Source: CADEDV01 sp964437415 (GTDB lineage Bacteria > Bacteroidota > Bacteroidia > Chitinophagales > Chitinophagaceae). Taken from it: 64,000 nt of DNA. The notes under the pieces were generated by a model. The model was not told the origin of the DNA. It saw nothing but the letters and a program-made list of their open reading frames with translations, and searched no databases. Shown here piece by piece: positions 39,304 to 48,040 of this stretch. Every line of letters starts with the position of its first letter. Positions within the stretch are counted from its first letter, which is position 1. Made by a program: the position numbers and the translations under genes. The stretch is from the NCBI GenBank assembly GCA_964437415.1, contig CAYTGN010000006.1, positions 124,001 through 188,000 of the forward strand, in the 5' to 3' direction.

Positions 39304-40671
39304 ATGAGATCATTTATTTGCACAGCCATGGCATTATTCAGCAGCCTGCTGTTATTGGCGCAAAAGGAAGATTCCGTTTTTATCAAAAGGCTTTCTGATG
39401 AAATACTCACCAATGGTAAGGCATATGATAACCTCCGTTACCTCACCAAACAGATCGGTGCAAGACTGGCCGGTTCACCCGGCATGGTAAAGTCGGAAAA
39501 ATGGGGATTGCAACTGATGGAACAATATGGAGCTGATAAAGCATGGAAACAGGAATGTAAAGTGCCGGTATGGATAAGAGGGGGTCATGACGAGGCAAGG
39601 GTTGTTTCTGACGGCGGCAGGATAATAAAGCTGGATGTTGTTGCTTTGGGCAATTCAATAGGGACTGGAAAAAAGGGATTGTCTGCCGAAGTGATCGAAG
39701 TAAAATCATTTGATGACCTGGAAGCAAAGAAAGACCAGGTGAAAGGCAAGATCGTTTTTTATAATTATAAATTCAATCCCACATTCATCCGCACCTTTCA
39801 ATCGTATGGTGATGCATCACGATACAGGGGGCAGGGACCTTCGGCTGCAGCGAAGCATGGCGCAGTAGGAGTGATCGTAAGAAGTATGAGTCACAGTGTA
39901 GATAATCATCCGCACACCGGTGCTACAAGGTATGATACGAACTATGCAAAAATTCCTGCCGTGGCGATTGGGTTACGGGATGCTGACTGGCTAAGTGACA
40001 ACCTCGCAAAGAATAAAACAACAGTGACACTGAAAACAAACGGGCATTTTCGTCCTGATACTATTGGTCATAATATTATTGGTGAACTGGTGGGTTCAGA
40101 GTTTCCCGATGAGATCATCACGGTTGGCGGCCATCTCGATAGCTGGGACAACTGCGAAGGCGCCCATGATGACGGCGCCGGTTGTGTGCAGACGATTGAA
40201 ATTTTGAGAGCCTTTAAAGCACTTGGCTATAAACCCAAAAGAACCATTCGCTTTGTTTTATTTGCCAATGAAGAAAATGGTTTGCGGGGCGGCAACAAAT
40301 ATGCAGAAGAAGCCAAGGCAAAAGGCGAGAAACACATCTTTGCCTTAGAGAGTGATGCAGGCGGTTTTACACCAAGAGGATTTGGTTTTACGGGCACCGA
40401 TGCGCAGTTTCAAAAATTCATGAGTTGGAAAGAACTGATTGCACCCTATGGTTGCAGTGAATTTAACCGTGGTGGCGGCGGCGCTGATATTGGTCCGTTG
40501 AACAGAAGTTTGGGCACAGCCGTTGCCGGGTTGAACCCCGACTCACAACGTTACTTCGATTATCATCATGCCCGCAACGATGTGTTTGAAGCGGTGAATA
40601 AAAGAGAACTGGAGCTTGGGGCCATCAATATGGCGGCGCTGATCTATTTGGTGGATAAGTATGGGTTGTAA
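39304..40671 (+). CDS. M28 family secreted metallopeptidase
   Basis: This 455-residue protein has a signal peptide, a PA-type insert ('KGKIVFYNYKFNPTF') and an M28 aminopeptidase domain. Zinc ligands and catalytic residues are in 'GGHLDSWDNCEGAHDDGAG' (His, Asp), 'ANEENGLRGG' (Glu-Glu), 'ALESDAGGF' (Asp) and 'DYHHARNDVFEAV' (His). It removes N-terminal residues or dipeptides in the periplasm or outside. The 3' end of the gene, including the last 49 bases, is repeated at 47991-48039, beyond a 7.3-kb block. Confidence 0.93.
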   Translation: MRSFICTAMALFSSLLLLAQKEDSVFIKRLSDEILTNGKAYDNLRYLTKQIGARLAGSPGMVKSEKWGLQLMEQYGADKAWKQECKVPVWIRGGHDEARVVSDGGRIIKLDVVALGNSIGTGKKGLSAEVIEVKSFDDLEAKKDQVKGKIVFYNYKFNPTFIRTFQSYGDASRYRGQGPSAAAKHGAVGVIVRSMSHSVDNHPHTGATRYDTNYAKIPAVAIGLRDADWLSDNLAKNKTTVTLKTNGHFRPDTIGHNIIGELVGSEFPDEIITVGGHLDSWDNCEGAHDDGAGCVQTIEILRAFKALGYKPKRTIRFVLFANEENGLRGGNKYAEEAKAKGEKHIFALESDAGGFTPRGFGFTGTDAQFQKFMSWKELIAPYGCSEFNRGGGGADIGPLNRSLGTAVAGLNPDSQRYFDYHHARNDVFEAVNKRELELGAINMAALIYLVDKYGL

Positions 40672-40672
40672 A
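40624..40672 (+). repeat. 49-bp direct repeat, left copy (3' end of the M28 peptidase gene)
   Basis: Identical to 47991-48039. It covers the last 16 codons (INMAALIYLVDKYGL and stop) and one base more. Upstream of it the two copies stay similar for about 60 bp with scattered changes, so homology is longer than the perfect core. Confidence 0.92.
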
Positions 40673-40771
40673 CCTGCTTAAGCTTTTTTTGAATTGCTAC
40701 AGCTATAACAGTTTTTATTTCACCTGCTCACCCTTGGCGATCGCTGTTTAAAAAAAATCAATGGGGTTGAA

Positions 40772-41881
40772 TTATTTACCTGCATCTTCCACCATACTTA
40801 CAAATTTGTCTATATTATCTTCTATTACTTTTTTCATAGCCAGGATTGAATGGTTTTCACCATCGCTCACCCGGAGCCAGATGCTGATAAACTGCGGTGC
40901 CGATTTGGGCAACTTTCTGTTATAATAGCCCGGGTTGGGTTTTACAGGCACAAAAAACTCCTGGTCGCTTAGTGCTGTAAAAACAAATCGTGTTATCCCG
41001 TCTTTAAATTGACTTTTTACTACACTCCATTCATTTAGCCAGCGTTCATCTTTTTCCAGATCTTTTTTGTAAGCGGCCAGCGTTTTTTCCAGGTTGACAA
41101 TTTGGTTGTTTTGGGTACTGAGGAAATATTCCAGTTGGCCGGATTGCTTATACGCATTCTGCATTTCTTTATTATCTCTTTGCTTTTTAGCAGCGGCTAT
41201 ATAAGCTTGTTGTATGGCTACCTGTTTCAATAAAAATTCTTTACGGGTAACGTATTGAAAAGGAAGTTCGCTTCCCTTGCGGGTAACCCACCAAATATGG
41301 TCTTTAGTATACATGGCATCGGAGCCGCCATAGGCATACCATCCGTTTGCCATATTGGGTAGCATTCCATTTGGAATCAGGTCCTTTTCAAGGGTATTAT
41401 AGCCAATATAGGCGTTGCTGTTTACCTCACCGTTCCGGTCAATGATGGCGATGGTGTCATAGAAGTTCCCAATTTCCAGACCCCAATTGACGTTTATGAT
41501 CAGGGTTGCATTAGAGTGATCGTTTTTCACCAGCTTACCATTTTTACAGGAGTTGGCAAAGTTCATCAGCATATAGGAGTAAGGATGACCATATCTATTG
41601 GGATGTCGGGCATTAATTTCAGATGGGTTCATATTATAATTGGCGCTATGCCGGGCTGTTACCCCCACAGGCTTATAGTTGTCCTGAAAAACCTGGCGAA
41701 TAGAAGCAACCAGTTTCCTTTCCGCAGCCAGTTCTGCAGGGGTAAGGCCGCCTGTATTCTGGTCGGTAAAGGATGTCCAGGTTCCCGGAGCTGTTTTAAT
41801 TTTTTCGGGATCACAAGCTTCCTGTGCGAAAATCATGATAGTTTCAAACACAAGCAGGAAGAGGAGTATTATTGTTTTCAT
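40772..41881 (-). CDS. Secreted protein of unknown function, paralogue of the next gene
   Basis: This 369-residue protein has a signal peptide ('MKTIILLFLLVFETIMIFAQ'). The mature part begins 'CDPEKIKTAPGTWTS' and shares with the protein encoded at 41885-42913 the segments 'YKPVG', 'YVTRKEFLLKQVA' (there 'YVSRKQFLEKQVA'), 'KKDLEKDERWLNEWSVVK' and 'NPGYYNRKLPKSAPQFI'. The two are paralogues separated by 3 bp. No known domain was recognised. A central charged helical part may be a coiled coil. Both belong to a block with a TPR protein and a two-component system. Confidence 0.78.
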   Translation of the reverse strand: MKTIILLFLLVFETIMIFAQEACDPEKIKTAPGTWTSFTDQNTGGLTPAELAAERKLVASIRQVFQDNYKPVGVTARHSANYNMNPSEINARHPNRYGHPYSYMLMNFANSCKNGKLVKNDHSNATLIINVNWGLEIGNFYDTIAIIDRNGEVNSNAYIGYNTLEKDLIPNGMLPNMANGWYAYGGSDAMYTKDHIWWVTRKGSELPFQYVTRKEFLLKQVAIQQAYIAAAKKQRDNKEMQNAYKQSGQLEYFLSTQNNQIVNLEKTLAAYKKDLEKDERWLNEWSVVKSQFKDGITRFVFTALSDQEFFVPVKPNPGYYNRKLPKSAPQFISIWLRVSDGENHSILAMKKVIEDNIDKFVSMVEDAGK

Positions 41882-41884
41882 TTT

Positions 41885-42913
41885 TTATTTGCTTCCCAGC
41901 AGGCTTTTAAAGAAATCAATATTATTGTCAACCACTTTGCGTATGTTCTGTCCTATAAAGTCATCCGTTCGGCCTACGTTTATTATTATAAACTGTGCTG
42001 CCCATTTAGGAAGGCTGCGGTTGTAGTAATCAGGGTTGGACATAATGGGCACAGACATAGCAGGATCGTCCAAACTGGTAAAAACGAACCGGGAATACAG
42101 GAATGCTTTTGTTACAGGGTCTCTTATTCCTTCTTCTTTTACCACCGCTTTTTCATTGAGCCAGGCTTGTTCTTTTTTCAAATCCTGCCGGTAGGCTTCC
42201 AGTGGTTTTTCAAAAAACATGGACAAAAACTCTTTGCTGTCTCCCGGCTTTCTTTCTTTACGTCTGGCCTCGAGGAGGGCCACCTGTTTTTCCAAAAACT
42301 GTTTACGGCTTACATAGCGGTACGGCAGTTTGCCTTCGTAGGTAATCCATACATAATAGTTTCTTCCGCTCTCAACGGTATGGTACCCGTTTGAAAAATC
42401 GGGAAGTTTTCCCCCTTTACACTCCCCTGTTGATAAAGCATAAAAACCAAAGCCGTTGTTCGCTTCCGAACTTAGTTCGCCTCTTTCATTATACAGCGGC
42501 ATATCGAGGAACTGAATCTGTCCTGATATGCGAACAGGGTTTATATATACTGCCGAGCTTACAGCTTCGCTATTTTTCGTCCTTTTTCCGTTTATACAGA
42601 GAAACCTGAAATTGCTGATAGTGTATATATATGAGTTGGCGTACGCATTTTTGGTAGTATTATGGGTTAGGTAATTATATACATCTGCGCCAACGGGTTT
42701 GTATTGCTCCTTGAACATTTGCCCTATCTTGTTCATAGTTTGCTTAGCACCGGCAAGATCTGCAGCGGAAGGTTTTGGAGTGCCCGATTCAACCTGATCA
42801 CCAGGCTGCGGCAGCCACTTACCCGGCAGGGTTTTCAGGGCTTCCTTATCGCAGTCTTGTGCTAAAGTGGCTACACTACACAGGCATAAAAGGAAATGAA
42901 ACATTTTTTTCAT
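41885..42913 (-). CDS. Secreted protein of unknown function, paralogue of the preceding gene
   Basis: This 342-residue protein has a signal peptide ('MFHFLLCLCSVATLAQ') and a mature start 'DCDKEALKTLPGKWLPQ', matching 'CDPEKIKTAPGTW' in its paralogue, including one cysteine near the N-terminus. The C-terminal half repeats the pattern 'NPDYYNRSLPKWAAQFIIINV' and ends with a helix 'VVDNNIDFFKSLLG'. No family name can be given. It sits 55 bp downstream of the large TPR protein gene on the same strand, so the three probably form one transcript. Confidence 0.78.
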   Translation of the reverse strand: MKKMFHFLLCLCSVATLAQDCDKEALKTLPGKWLPQPGDQVESGTPKPSAADLAGAKQTMNKIGQMFKEQYKPVGADVYNYLTHNTTKNAYANSYIYTISNFRFLCINGKRTKNSEAVSSAVYINPVRISGQIQFLDMPLYNERGELSSEANNGFGFYALSTGECKGGKLPDFSNGYHTVESGRNYYVWITYEGKLPYRYVSRKQFLEKQVALLEARRKERKPGDSKEFLSMFFEKPLEAYRQDLKKEQAWLNEKAVVKEEGIRDPVTKAFLYSRFVFTSLDDPAMSVPIMSNPDYYNRSLPKWAAQFIIINVGRTDDFIGQNIRKVVDNNIDFFKSLLGSK

Positions 42914-42968
42914 AACAAATATTTTTCTGCTATCATCGTGGCTAAAGGGGTTATTGATCTTCCATTTA

Positions 42969-45137
42969 TCATTTCCCTCTTAAAAAACTACTTCCAGGTG
43001 AGCCAATGGAAGGTCCGGCCGAATTGAAGCCGCCACTCAGGCTTACTTCCACACTGCCCAACTCCACGCCGGCGCTTCCAATGGGGCCACTGATACCGGT
43101 GCCTACCGACCCTCCAACAGTAACATCGGCTATATTGCCGCCTTTGTCAATGGTAACAGTGGTTTTTACCGATCCTCCCACTTCGCCTTTTACCACTTTA
43201 CCCACTTCAAATTCTTTTTTCGCACCTACTTCTGCCGATATAGTGTGCCCGGTAGTTTCCCAGGTGGCAGGATCTGTGGTTTGCCCATATTCAACGTTTA
43301 CCACGCCAAAGTTTAACTGCATCTTCATACCCTTGCAATCAAATTTTCCCTTGAATGACTTCGCATCTATTCCCCAGCTTACCCGGCAATGGTCGGCTTC
43401 CCACTGCTGTATTTTTCCTTCAATGTTCAGATCTTTGGGCCCTAACTCACCACAGGGCGGCGACAGGTCGTGTATAAAAGGATAAACTTTTTGCAAACTG
43501 TAAATACCGCTTAAATAGGATGCATAAGCCTGGTACACCGAGGCAGTAGGGTCAGCAGGATAACCGTATATGGGTAACCAAAAAATTTCTTCCTGCAGTT
43601 TCTGGTTCAGCAGGTCTTCCATATTACGGATGTAGAGATTGGCAATCGTTGCATTCCCTTCCAGGAATTGCTGCTGGTAGTTTTGCTGAAGTGTGCAGAG
43701 TTGTTTTTCCATCTTCGCCAGTTTCTCTTCTTCTTCCACCGCTCCTTCGCCTCCTTCAATTTGGCCCATTTGCTTTCTTATATCATTCATTTGCTCCTGT
43801 ATGCCTTTCAGGGATTCGAGCAGCTTCTTTTCGCTTTCCAGCCTTTTGTCTTCTTCCCGTTGCATACGTTGCACAAAAGAAGTGCTATATTCTGATTGGT
43901 GTATGGAGGCGATTATGTAGTGGGCCTGTGGCTGCAGGGGATGGTTGTATTTGAGATAATGCCTGTGTAAGGCGCCTGCATCGCCAGGTGTTTTCATCAA
44001 ACGGGTGAGGTCCCGCATTTGGTCTTGCTGTATTTTCATCCGCTGCTCATGATAGGCTTGCGACATTTCACCGGCAATAATCTGGGCTTCGTTGTTTGTT
44101 TCACCCAGGTCGCTGAAAAAAGTTTCTAACTCTTTTTGGGTTTCTATTGCCTCTGTATAGGAGCCGGGTACAGGAGGTAGCCGGAAACGTTTGGTAATGG
44201 CGTGGTCTTTTTTATAGTATGGCTTATACTTCGGCCTTATCAGTTCTGCCATGTCCGTTCCAGGGTCCTCAATGGCAAGTATACCAATGGCATCTGCTGT
44301 GCCGCCTCCGTTTTCAATGGTTTGTTTAACGTAGTCAACGCACTTAGCAGTATTGCCCTGGTGTTTGGCCATTACAGCAAGCGAGTACGAAGCCTGGGTT
44401 TGTGTTTTGTCTTCTTTCAGCGCTTCTTTTAAGAATTTTTCGGCTTTGTCCAGATAGCCTAAACTAAGCCATGCCTGCCCGAGATTATTGAGCAGCGTAG
44501 GACTTTTTGGAAAATGTTTTTGCAGATACTGCAATAGGGGCAATGATTTGTGGGCATAGCCGCTAATGGTCATAAAAGCAGCAAGGTTGTTGATGGAAAC
44601 ATAATCCTCCTGGTCGGTAAGGCAGGCATTAAGCAACAGGTAAAGGGCTTTATCCATTTCTTTATTCATAAAATAACCCATGGCAATTTCGCCGGTTTCT
44701 TTTCCTTTGTTGAGGTGGGGTGTTATATCGGCTTTATGGGTTGGTTTAATGGCTTCATTGGTGCTCTGCATTATTGGCTGCAGGTAGGCTTTCAATTGTT
44801 CTTTGCCCGCAGGTGTGGCCGCAATGGGCAGGCCCGAAGGTTTGGTGAGGATTCTGTTGGGGTCTGCGGCGGCCAGAGCCTTCATATCTACGTCTTTTAC
44901 ACCTGTGGCTTTGGTTGTTTTTTCAACCTGTTTCAGCATGTCCAGCATGCCCATTTCTTCCATGGCTTTCTTCATTTCGGGGTCAGCTTCCATTTCTTTT
45001 TTAAGCTGCTTCATCATTTCTTCCACAGACTGGGTCTCTTCTTTTTTAGGCGGCTTTTTCTGGGCTTGCGCCAAAACAGCGAAGGCAAGCAAGCATACAA
45101 TCAGCATGGCCGTCGGTAATCTAAGTAGTCTTTTCAT
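42969..45137 (-). CDS. Large secreted TPR protein
   Basis: This 722-residue protein has a signal peptide ('AMLIVCLLAFAVLAQAQ'), a charged Lys/Glu region (about 26-75), then tetratricopeptide-like repeats (about 145-270) including 'TLLNNLGQAWLSLGYLDKAEKFLKEALKED'. A coiled coil follows around 435-490 ('LAKMEKQLCTLQQNYQQQF'). The C-terminal ~100 residues are Gly/Ser-rich beta sequence ('GGSVGTGISGPIGSAGVELGS'). Probably periplasmic or surface-located scaffold; function unknown. It is divergent from the TPR histidine kinase gene at 45310, suggesting shared regulation. Confidence 0.82.
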   Translation of the reverse strand: MKRLLRLPTAMLIVCLLAFAVLAQAQKKPPKKEETQSVEEMMKQLKKEMEADPEMKKAMEEMGMLDMLKQVEKTTKATGVKDVDMKALAAADPNRILTKPSGLPIAATPAGKEQLKAYLQPIMQSTNEAIKPTHKADITPHLNKGKETGEIAMGYFMNKEMDKALYLLLNACLTDQEDYVSINNLAAFMTISGYAHKSLPLLQYLQKHFPKSPTLLNNLGQAWLSLGYLDKAEKFLKEALKEDKTQTQASYSLAVMAKHQGNTAKCVDYVKQTIENGGGTADAIGILAIEDPGTDMAELIRPKYKPYYKKDHAITKRFRLPPVPGSYTEAIETQKELETFFSDLGETNNEAQIIAGEMSQAYHEQRMKIQQDQMRDLTRLMKTPGDAGALHRHYLKYNHPLQPQAHYIIASIHQSEYSTSFVQRMQREEDKRLESEKKLLESLKGIQEQMNDIRKQMGQIEGGEGAVEEEEKLAKMEKQLCTLQQNYQQQFLEGNATIANLYIRNMEDLLNQKLQEEIFWLPIYGYPADPTASVYQAYASYLSGIYSLQKVYPFIHDLSPPCGELGPKDLNIEGKIQQWEADHCRVSWGIDAKSFKGKFDCKGMKMQLNFGVVNVEYGQTTDPATWETTGHTISAEVGAKKEFEVGKVVKGEVGGSVKTTVTIDKGGNIADVTVGGSVGTGISGPIGSAGVELGSVEVSLSGGFNSAGPSIGSPGSSFLRGK

Positions 45138-45309
45138 TGCTGTAAAAGGTTTGATTATTATTCAACAAACAAATGTTGCACATCCTGCACAGTTTTTCTA
45201 TCGTTAAAAAGTATGATTTTCCCGGAAAGAAAATCATAAAAAAAGAGGAGGCAGCCTAAAGAGAATTGTATGTTTATTTGTACATTAAGCAGATTATACA
45301 AAGAACTAT

Positions 45310-47247
45310 ATGCGAAAACTGGCTGTCATCCTGTTGTTGGTATTTTCCAAGAATATTTTTGCCCAGCAAAGCGCCATTGACAGCCTGCTGAGCCTGTTGC
45401 CCAATGCCAAAGAAGACAGCGCCAAAGTGCTGCTGTACATTAATATTGGCAATGAGTACGAAGGGGACAACCCCGAAACGGCCGGACAATACTATCTGAA
45501 AGCCGGGGCTTTAAGCCAAAAGCTGGGGTACAAAGAGGGGATATTTAAATACATCTCCAATTATTCCTTCCTGCTCAACCAAAGGGGGCAGTACGACAGT
45601 TCAATGCTGCTGAACAGGCAATCCGTAAAGCTGGCCATGGAGCTGAACGACAAATTCCAGATAGGCCGATCCAATGCCAACCTTGGTAATGTTTTCCTTA
45701 ACCTTGATCAGTACGACAGCGCATTATACTATTACCATATTGCGCTGCAAAATTTTGAAGCCCTAGACAATAAAGTATTCATGGCCCGGCTGTACGATTT
45801 GCTTCAGATTGCCTACAAGGAGCTGCGCCAGCATGATAAAGCATTGGCTTATGGCAAGCAGGCTATAGCAGTGTTGCGCCATGCCAGCGACCCTGCGAAT
45901 TTGAGCGCCGCCCTTTCTAATTTGGCTAATATATATGACCGGCTACACCAATATGATACGGCGTTGCTGTATTTAAAAGAAGCGTTGGTATTGGCAAGGT
46001 CTATTAATTATAAATCATACGAAATGTCCATATTGCAAAATATAAGCAATATTTATTTACATACACTCCAAATTGACAGCATAAAGCCTTATGCAGAGAA
46101 AGCGGCGGCGCTTAGCCGTGAATTGGGCATTCCAACAACAGAAGCCATAGCCAACCGGGGCCTGGCGAATTACTATGTATTTAAAAATAAGCTGGATGCT
46201 GCTTACTACCATATCACCCACGCTTTGGAAATCAGCCAAAAAAACGGCTTTCGGAAGGAACATCTTTCCAACATGGAAACCTTCACCGGTGTGTTGCTGG
46301 CCATGCACCGCTACGAAGAATCTTTCAGAGTGCAGTTGGAAGCAGAATTGCTTTCAGACAGCCTGCTTGGAGAAGAAATACAAGCCAAAACCCTTCTTTT
46401 GGAGAAGCAATTTGAAACCGAGAAAAAGAATACCCAAATAAAACTTCAACAAGCCCAAATAAAGCAGAAAAGCATTCAGAATTATTTCCTTATTGGCGGC
46501 GCTGCTGCCTTATTGATAATATCATTGCTAGGCTACCGCAACTATAGGCACCGCCAACGGTTGCAAAAAGTAAGGATTGATGAATTGGAGACCGAAAAAA
46601 AATTAGCCGCTACCGAATCTATCCTCAAAGGCGAAGAACAGGAACGTACCCGCCTGGCCAAAGACCTGCACGATGGGCTTGGCGGAATGCTCAGCGGTAT
46701 TAAATACTCATTTCAAACAATGAAAGAGAATCTTATACTTACACCATCAAATGCACAGGCATTTGAACGCAGCCTTGATATGCTCGACAGTTCTATCATG
46801 GAAATGCGCCGGGTGGCACATAACATGATGCCGGAAATGCTGGTGAGGTATGGTTTGGATGTTGCTTTAAAGGAGTTTTGCAGTGAGGTGAGTCGCAGTG
46901 GCGCTATACATAGCAGCTATCAGTCTATTGGTATGGAAAATGCCGTCATCGGACAAACTACTGCTGTTACGGTATATCGCATTGTGCAGGAACTGGTGAA
47001 CAATGCCATCAAACATGCGGTAGCCGGGCATGTGGTTGTGCAGGTACATGCATCCGGGCAGGATAAATTGCTTACCGTGACGGTGGAAGACGACGGGAAA
47101 GGATTTGATACAGCTTTGCTGAAACAACCGGTCGGCATGGGGTGGAGCAATATTCAAAACCGGGTTGACTTCCTGAAAGGAAAATGGGATGTGAAGTCCT
47201 CACCTGGCGAAGGCACTTCTGTTTTAATTGAGATAAACATCGGATGA
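45310..47247 (+). CDS. TPR-domain sensor histidine kinase (HisKA_3 type)
   Basis: This 645-residue protein has a signal peptide, a periplasmic TPR array (about 20-370, e.g. 'SNLANIYDRLHQYDTALLYLKEAL'), one membrane segment ('YFLIGGAAALLIISLLGY', about 394-411), a short coiled coil, and a cytoplasmic kinase. The HisKA_3 phospho-acceptor is His454 in 'LAKDLHDGLGGMLSG'; the ATPase domain has 'IVQELVNNAIKHA' and 'VEDDGKGFD'. It is a NarX/LiaS-type kinase sensing through TPRs. It overlaps the response regulator gene by four bases. Confidence 0.93.
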   Translation: MRKLAVILLLVFSKNIFAQQSAIDSLLSLLPNAKEDSAKVLLYINIGNEYEGDNPETAGQYYLKAGALSQKLGYKEGIFKYISNYSFLLNQRGQYDSSMLLNRQSVKLAMELNDKFQIGRSNANLGNVFLNLDQYDSALYYYHIALQNFEALDNKVFMARLYDLLQIAYKELRQHDKALAYGKQAIAVLRHASDPANLSAALSNLANIYDRLHQYDTALLYLKEALVLARSINYKSYEMSILQNISNIYLHTLQIDSIKPYAEKAAALSRELGIPTTEAIANRGLANYYVFKNKLDAAYYHITHALEISQKNGFRKEHLSNMETFTGVLLAMHRYEESFRVQLEAELLSDSLLGEEIQAKTLLLEKQFETEKKNTQIKLQQAQIKQKSIQNYFLIGGAAALLIISLLGYRNYRHRQRLQKVRIDELETEKKLAATESILKGEEQERTRLAKDLHDGLGGMLSGIKYSFQTMKENLILTPSNAQAFERSLDMLDSSIMEMRRVAHNMMPEMLVRYGLDVALKEFCSEVSRSGAIHSSYQSIGMENAVIGQTTAVTVYRIVQELVNNAIKHAVAGHVVVQVHASGQDKLLTVTVEDDGKGFDTALLKQPVGMGWSNIQNRVDFLKGKWDVKSSPGEGTSVLIEINIG

Positions 47248-47858
47248 AAACAAAATTGTTCATTGTGGATGACCATTATATGGTAATCGAGGGCATCCGT
47301 TCATTGCTGCAGAATGAAACGTTCATCGAATGGATGGGACATGCTTCCAATGCGGAATCCTGTCTTAGCTTTCTTGGAAAGCACCAGCCTGATGTGATAT
47401 TAATGGACGTCAATCTTCCTGACAGGAGCGGTACAGATCTATGCATGGAAGTAAAACAAAGATTCCCTTCGGTATATGTCCTGGGACTTAGCACCTTTAA
47501 CCAGCAGCCCGTTATCCGTAGCATGATGGATAATGGCGCATCTGGTTATGTATTGAAAAATGCTACAAAAGAAGAGCTGCTAAACGCCATTGCAACGGTA
47601 GCGATGGGTAAAACCTATTTAAGCTTTGAAGCTGCCCATTCATTACGGGAAAGGGCTAGCGACACTCCCATGATTACCCGCCGTGAGAAAGAGGTGCTGC
47701 AACTCATCGCCGGGGGTCTTACTAATGCCGAAATAGCAAGGAAACTCTTTATCAGCGTACCTACTGTAAACACTCATCGTAAAAGTCTGATTGAAAAATT
47801 TGATGTAACCAATACAGCAATGCTTATTGCAAAGGCTATGAAAAGAGGGATTTTATAG
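47244..47858 (+). CDS. LuxR/NarL-type response regulator
   Basis: This 204-residue regulator has a receiver domain with Asp55 as phospho-acceptor ('VILMDVNLPDRSG'), Lys in 'YVLKNATKEE', and a C-terminal LuxR-type HTH 'LTNAEIARKLFISVPTVNTHRKSLIEKF'. Start overlaps the kinase stop (ATGA), so the two form a two-component system. Likely targets are the divergent TPR protein operon or genes elsewhere; the sequence alone does not decide. Confidence 0.94.
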   Translation: MKTKLFIVDDHYMVIEGIRSLLQNETFIEWMGHASNAESCLSFLGKHQPDVILMDVNLPDRSGTDLCMEVKQRFPSVYVLGLSTFNQQPVIRSMMDNGASGYVLKNATKEELLNAIATVAMGKTYLSFEAAHSLRERASDTPMITRREKEVLQLIAGGLTNAEIARKLFISVPTVNTHRKSLIEKFDVTNTAMLIAKAMKRGIL

Positions 47859-47930
47859 GCCGCAGCATAAAGCAAATATGTCTGAATTTTTTTTGGAACG
47901 CATAGTTTTCGGAAGGGAGATTGCCGCCAA

Positions 47931-48038
47931 TCACCATATCTGTAATGATGTGTTTGAAGCCGTGAACAAAAGAGAACCAGAGCTGGGGCTATCAATATGG
48001 CGGCGCTGATCTATTTGGTGGATAAGTATGGGTTGTAA
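47931..48038 (+). pseudogene. Truncated, frameshifted copy of the M28 peptidase 3' end
   Basis: This fragment matches about 40565-40671. It still encodes 'NHHICNDVFEAVNKREPELG' against 'YHHARNDVFEAVNKRELELG' in the intact gene, then a one-base deletion shifts the frame, and the last 49 bases are identical. Changes in the first part fall largely at synonymous sites, so that part is an older copy or came from a related gene, while the identical end is recent or was converted. There is no start; it is not functional. Confidence 0.85.
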
Positions 48039-48039
48039 A
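47991..48039 (+). repeat. 49-bp direct repeat, right copy
   Basis: Identical to 40624-40672. It abuts the 3' end of the propeller-protein gene. Together the copies bracket 7,318 bp that hold five genes. Confidence 0.92.
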
Positions 48040-48040
48040 A

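Noticed and set aside
47931..48039. Right repeat read as attachment site of an integrase-driven island
   Set aside because: No integrase or tRNA is present in the bracketed block, and the homology extends into diverged coding sequence, which points to duplication or homologous recombination instead.
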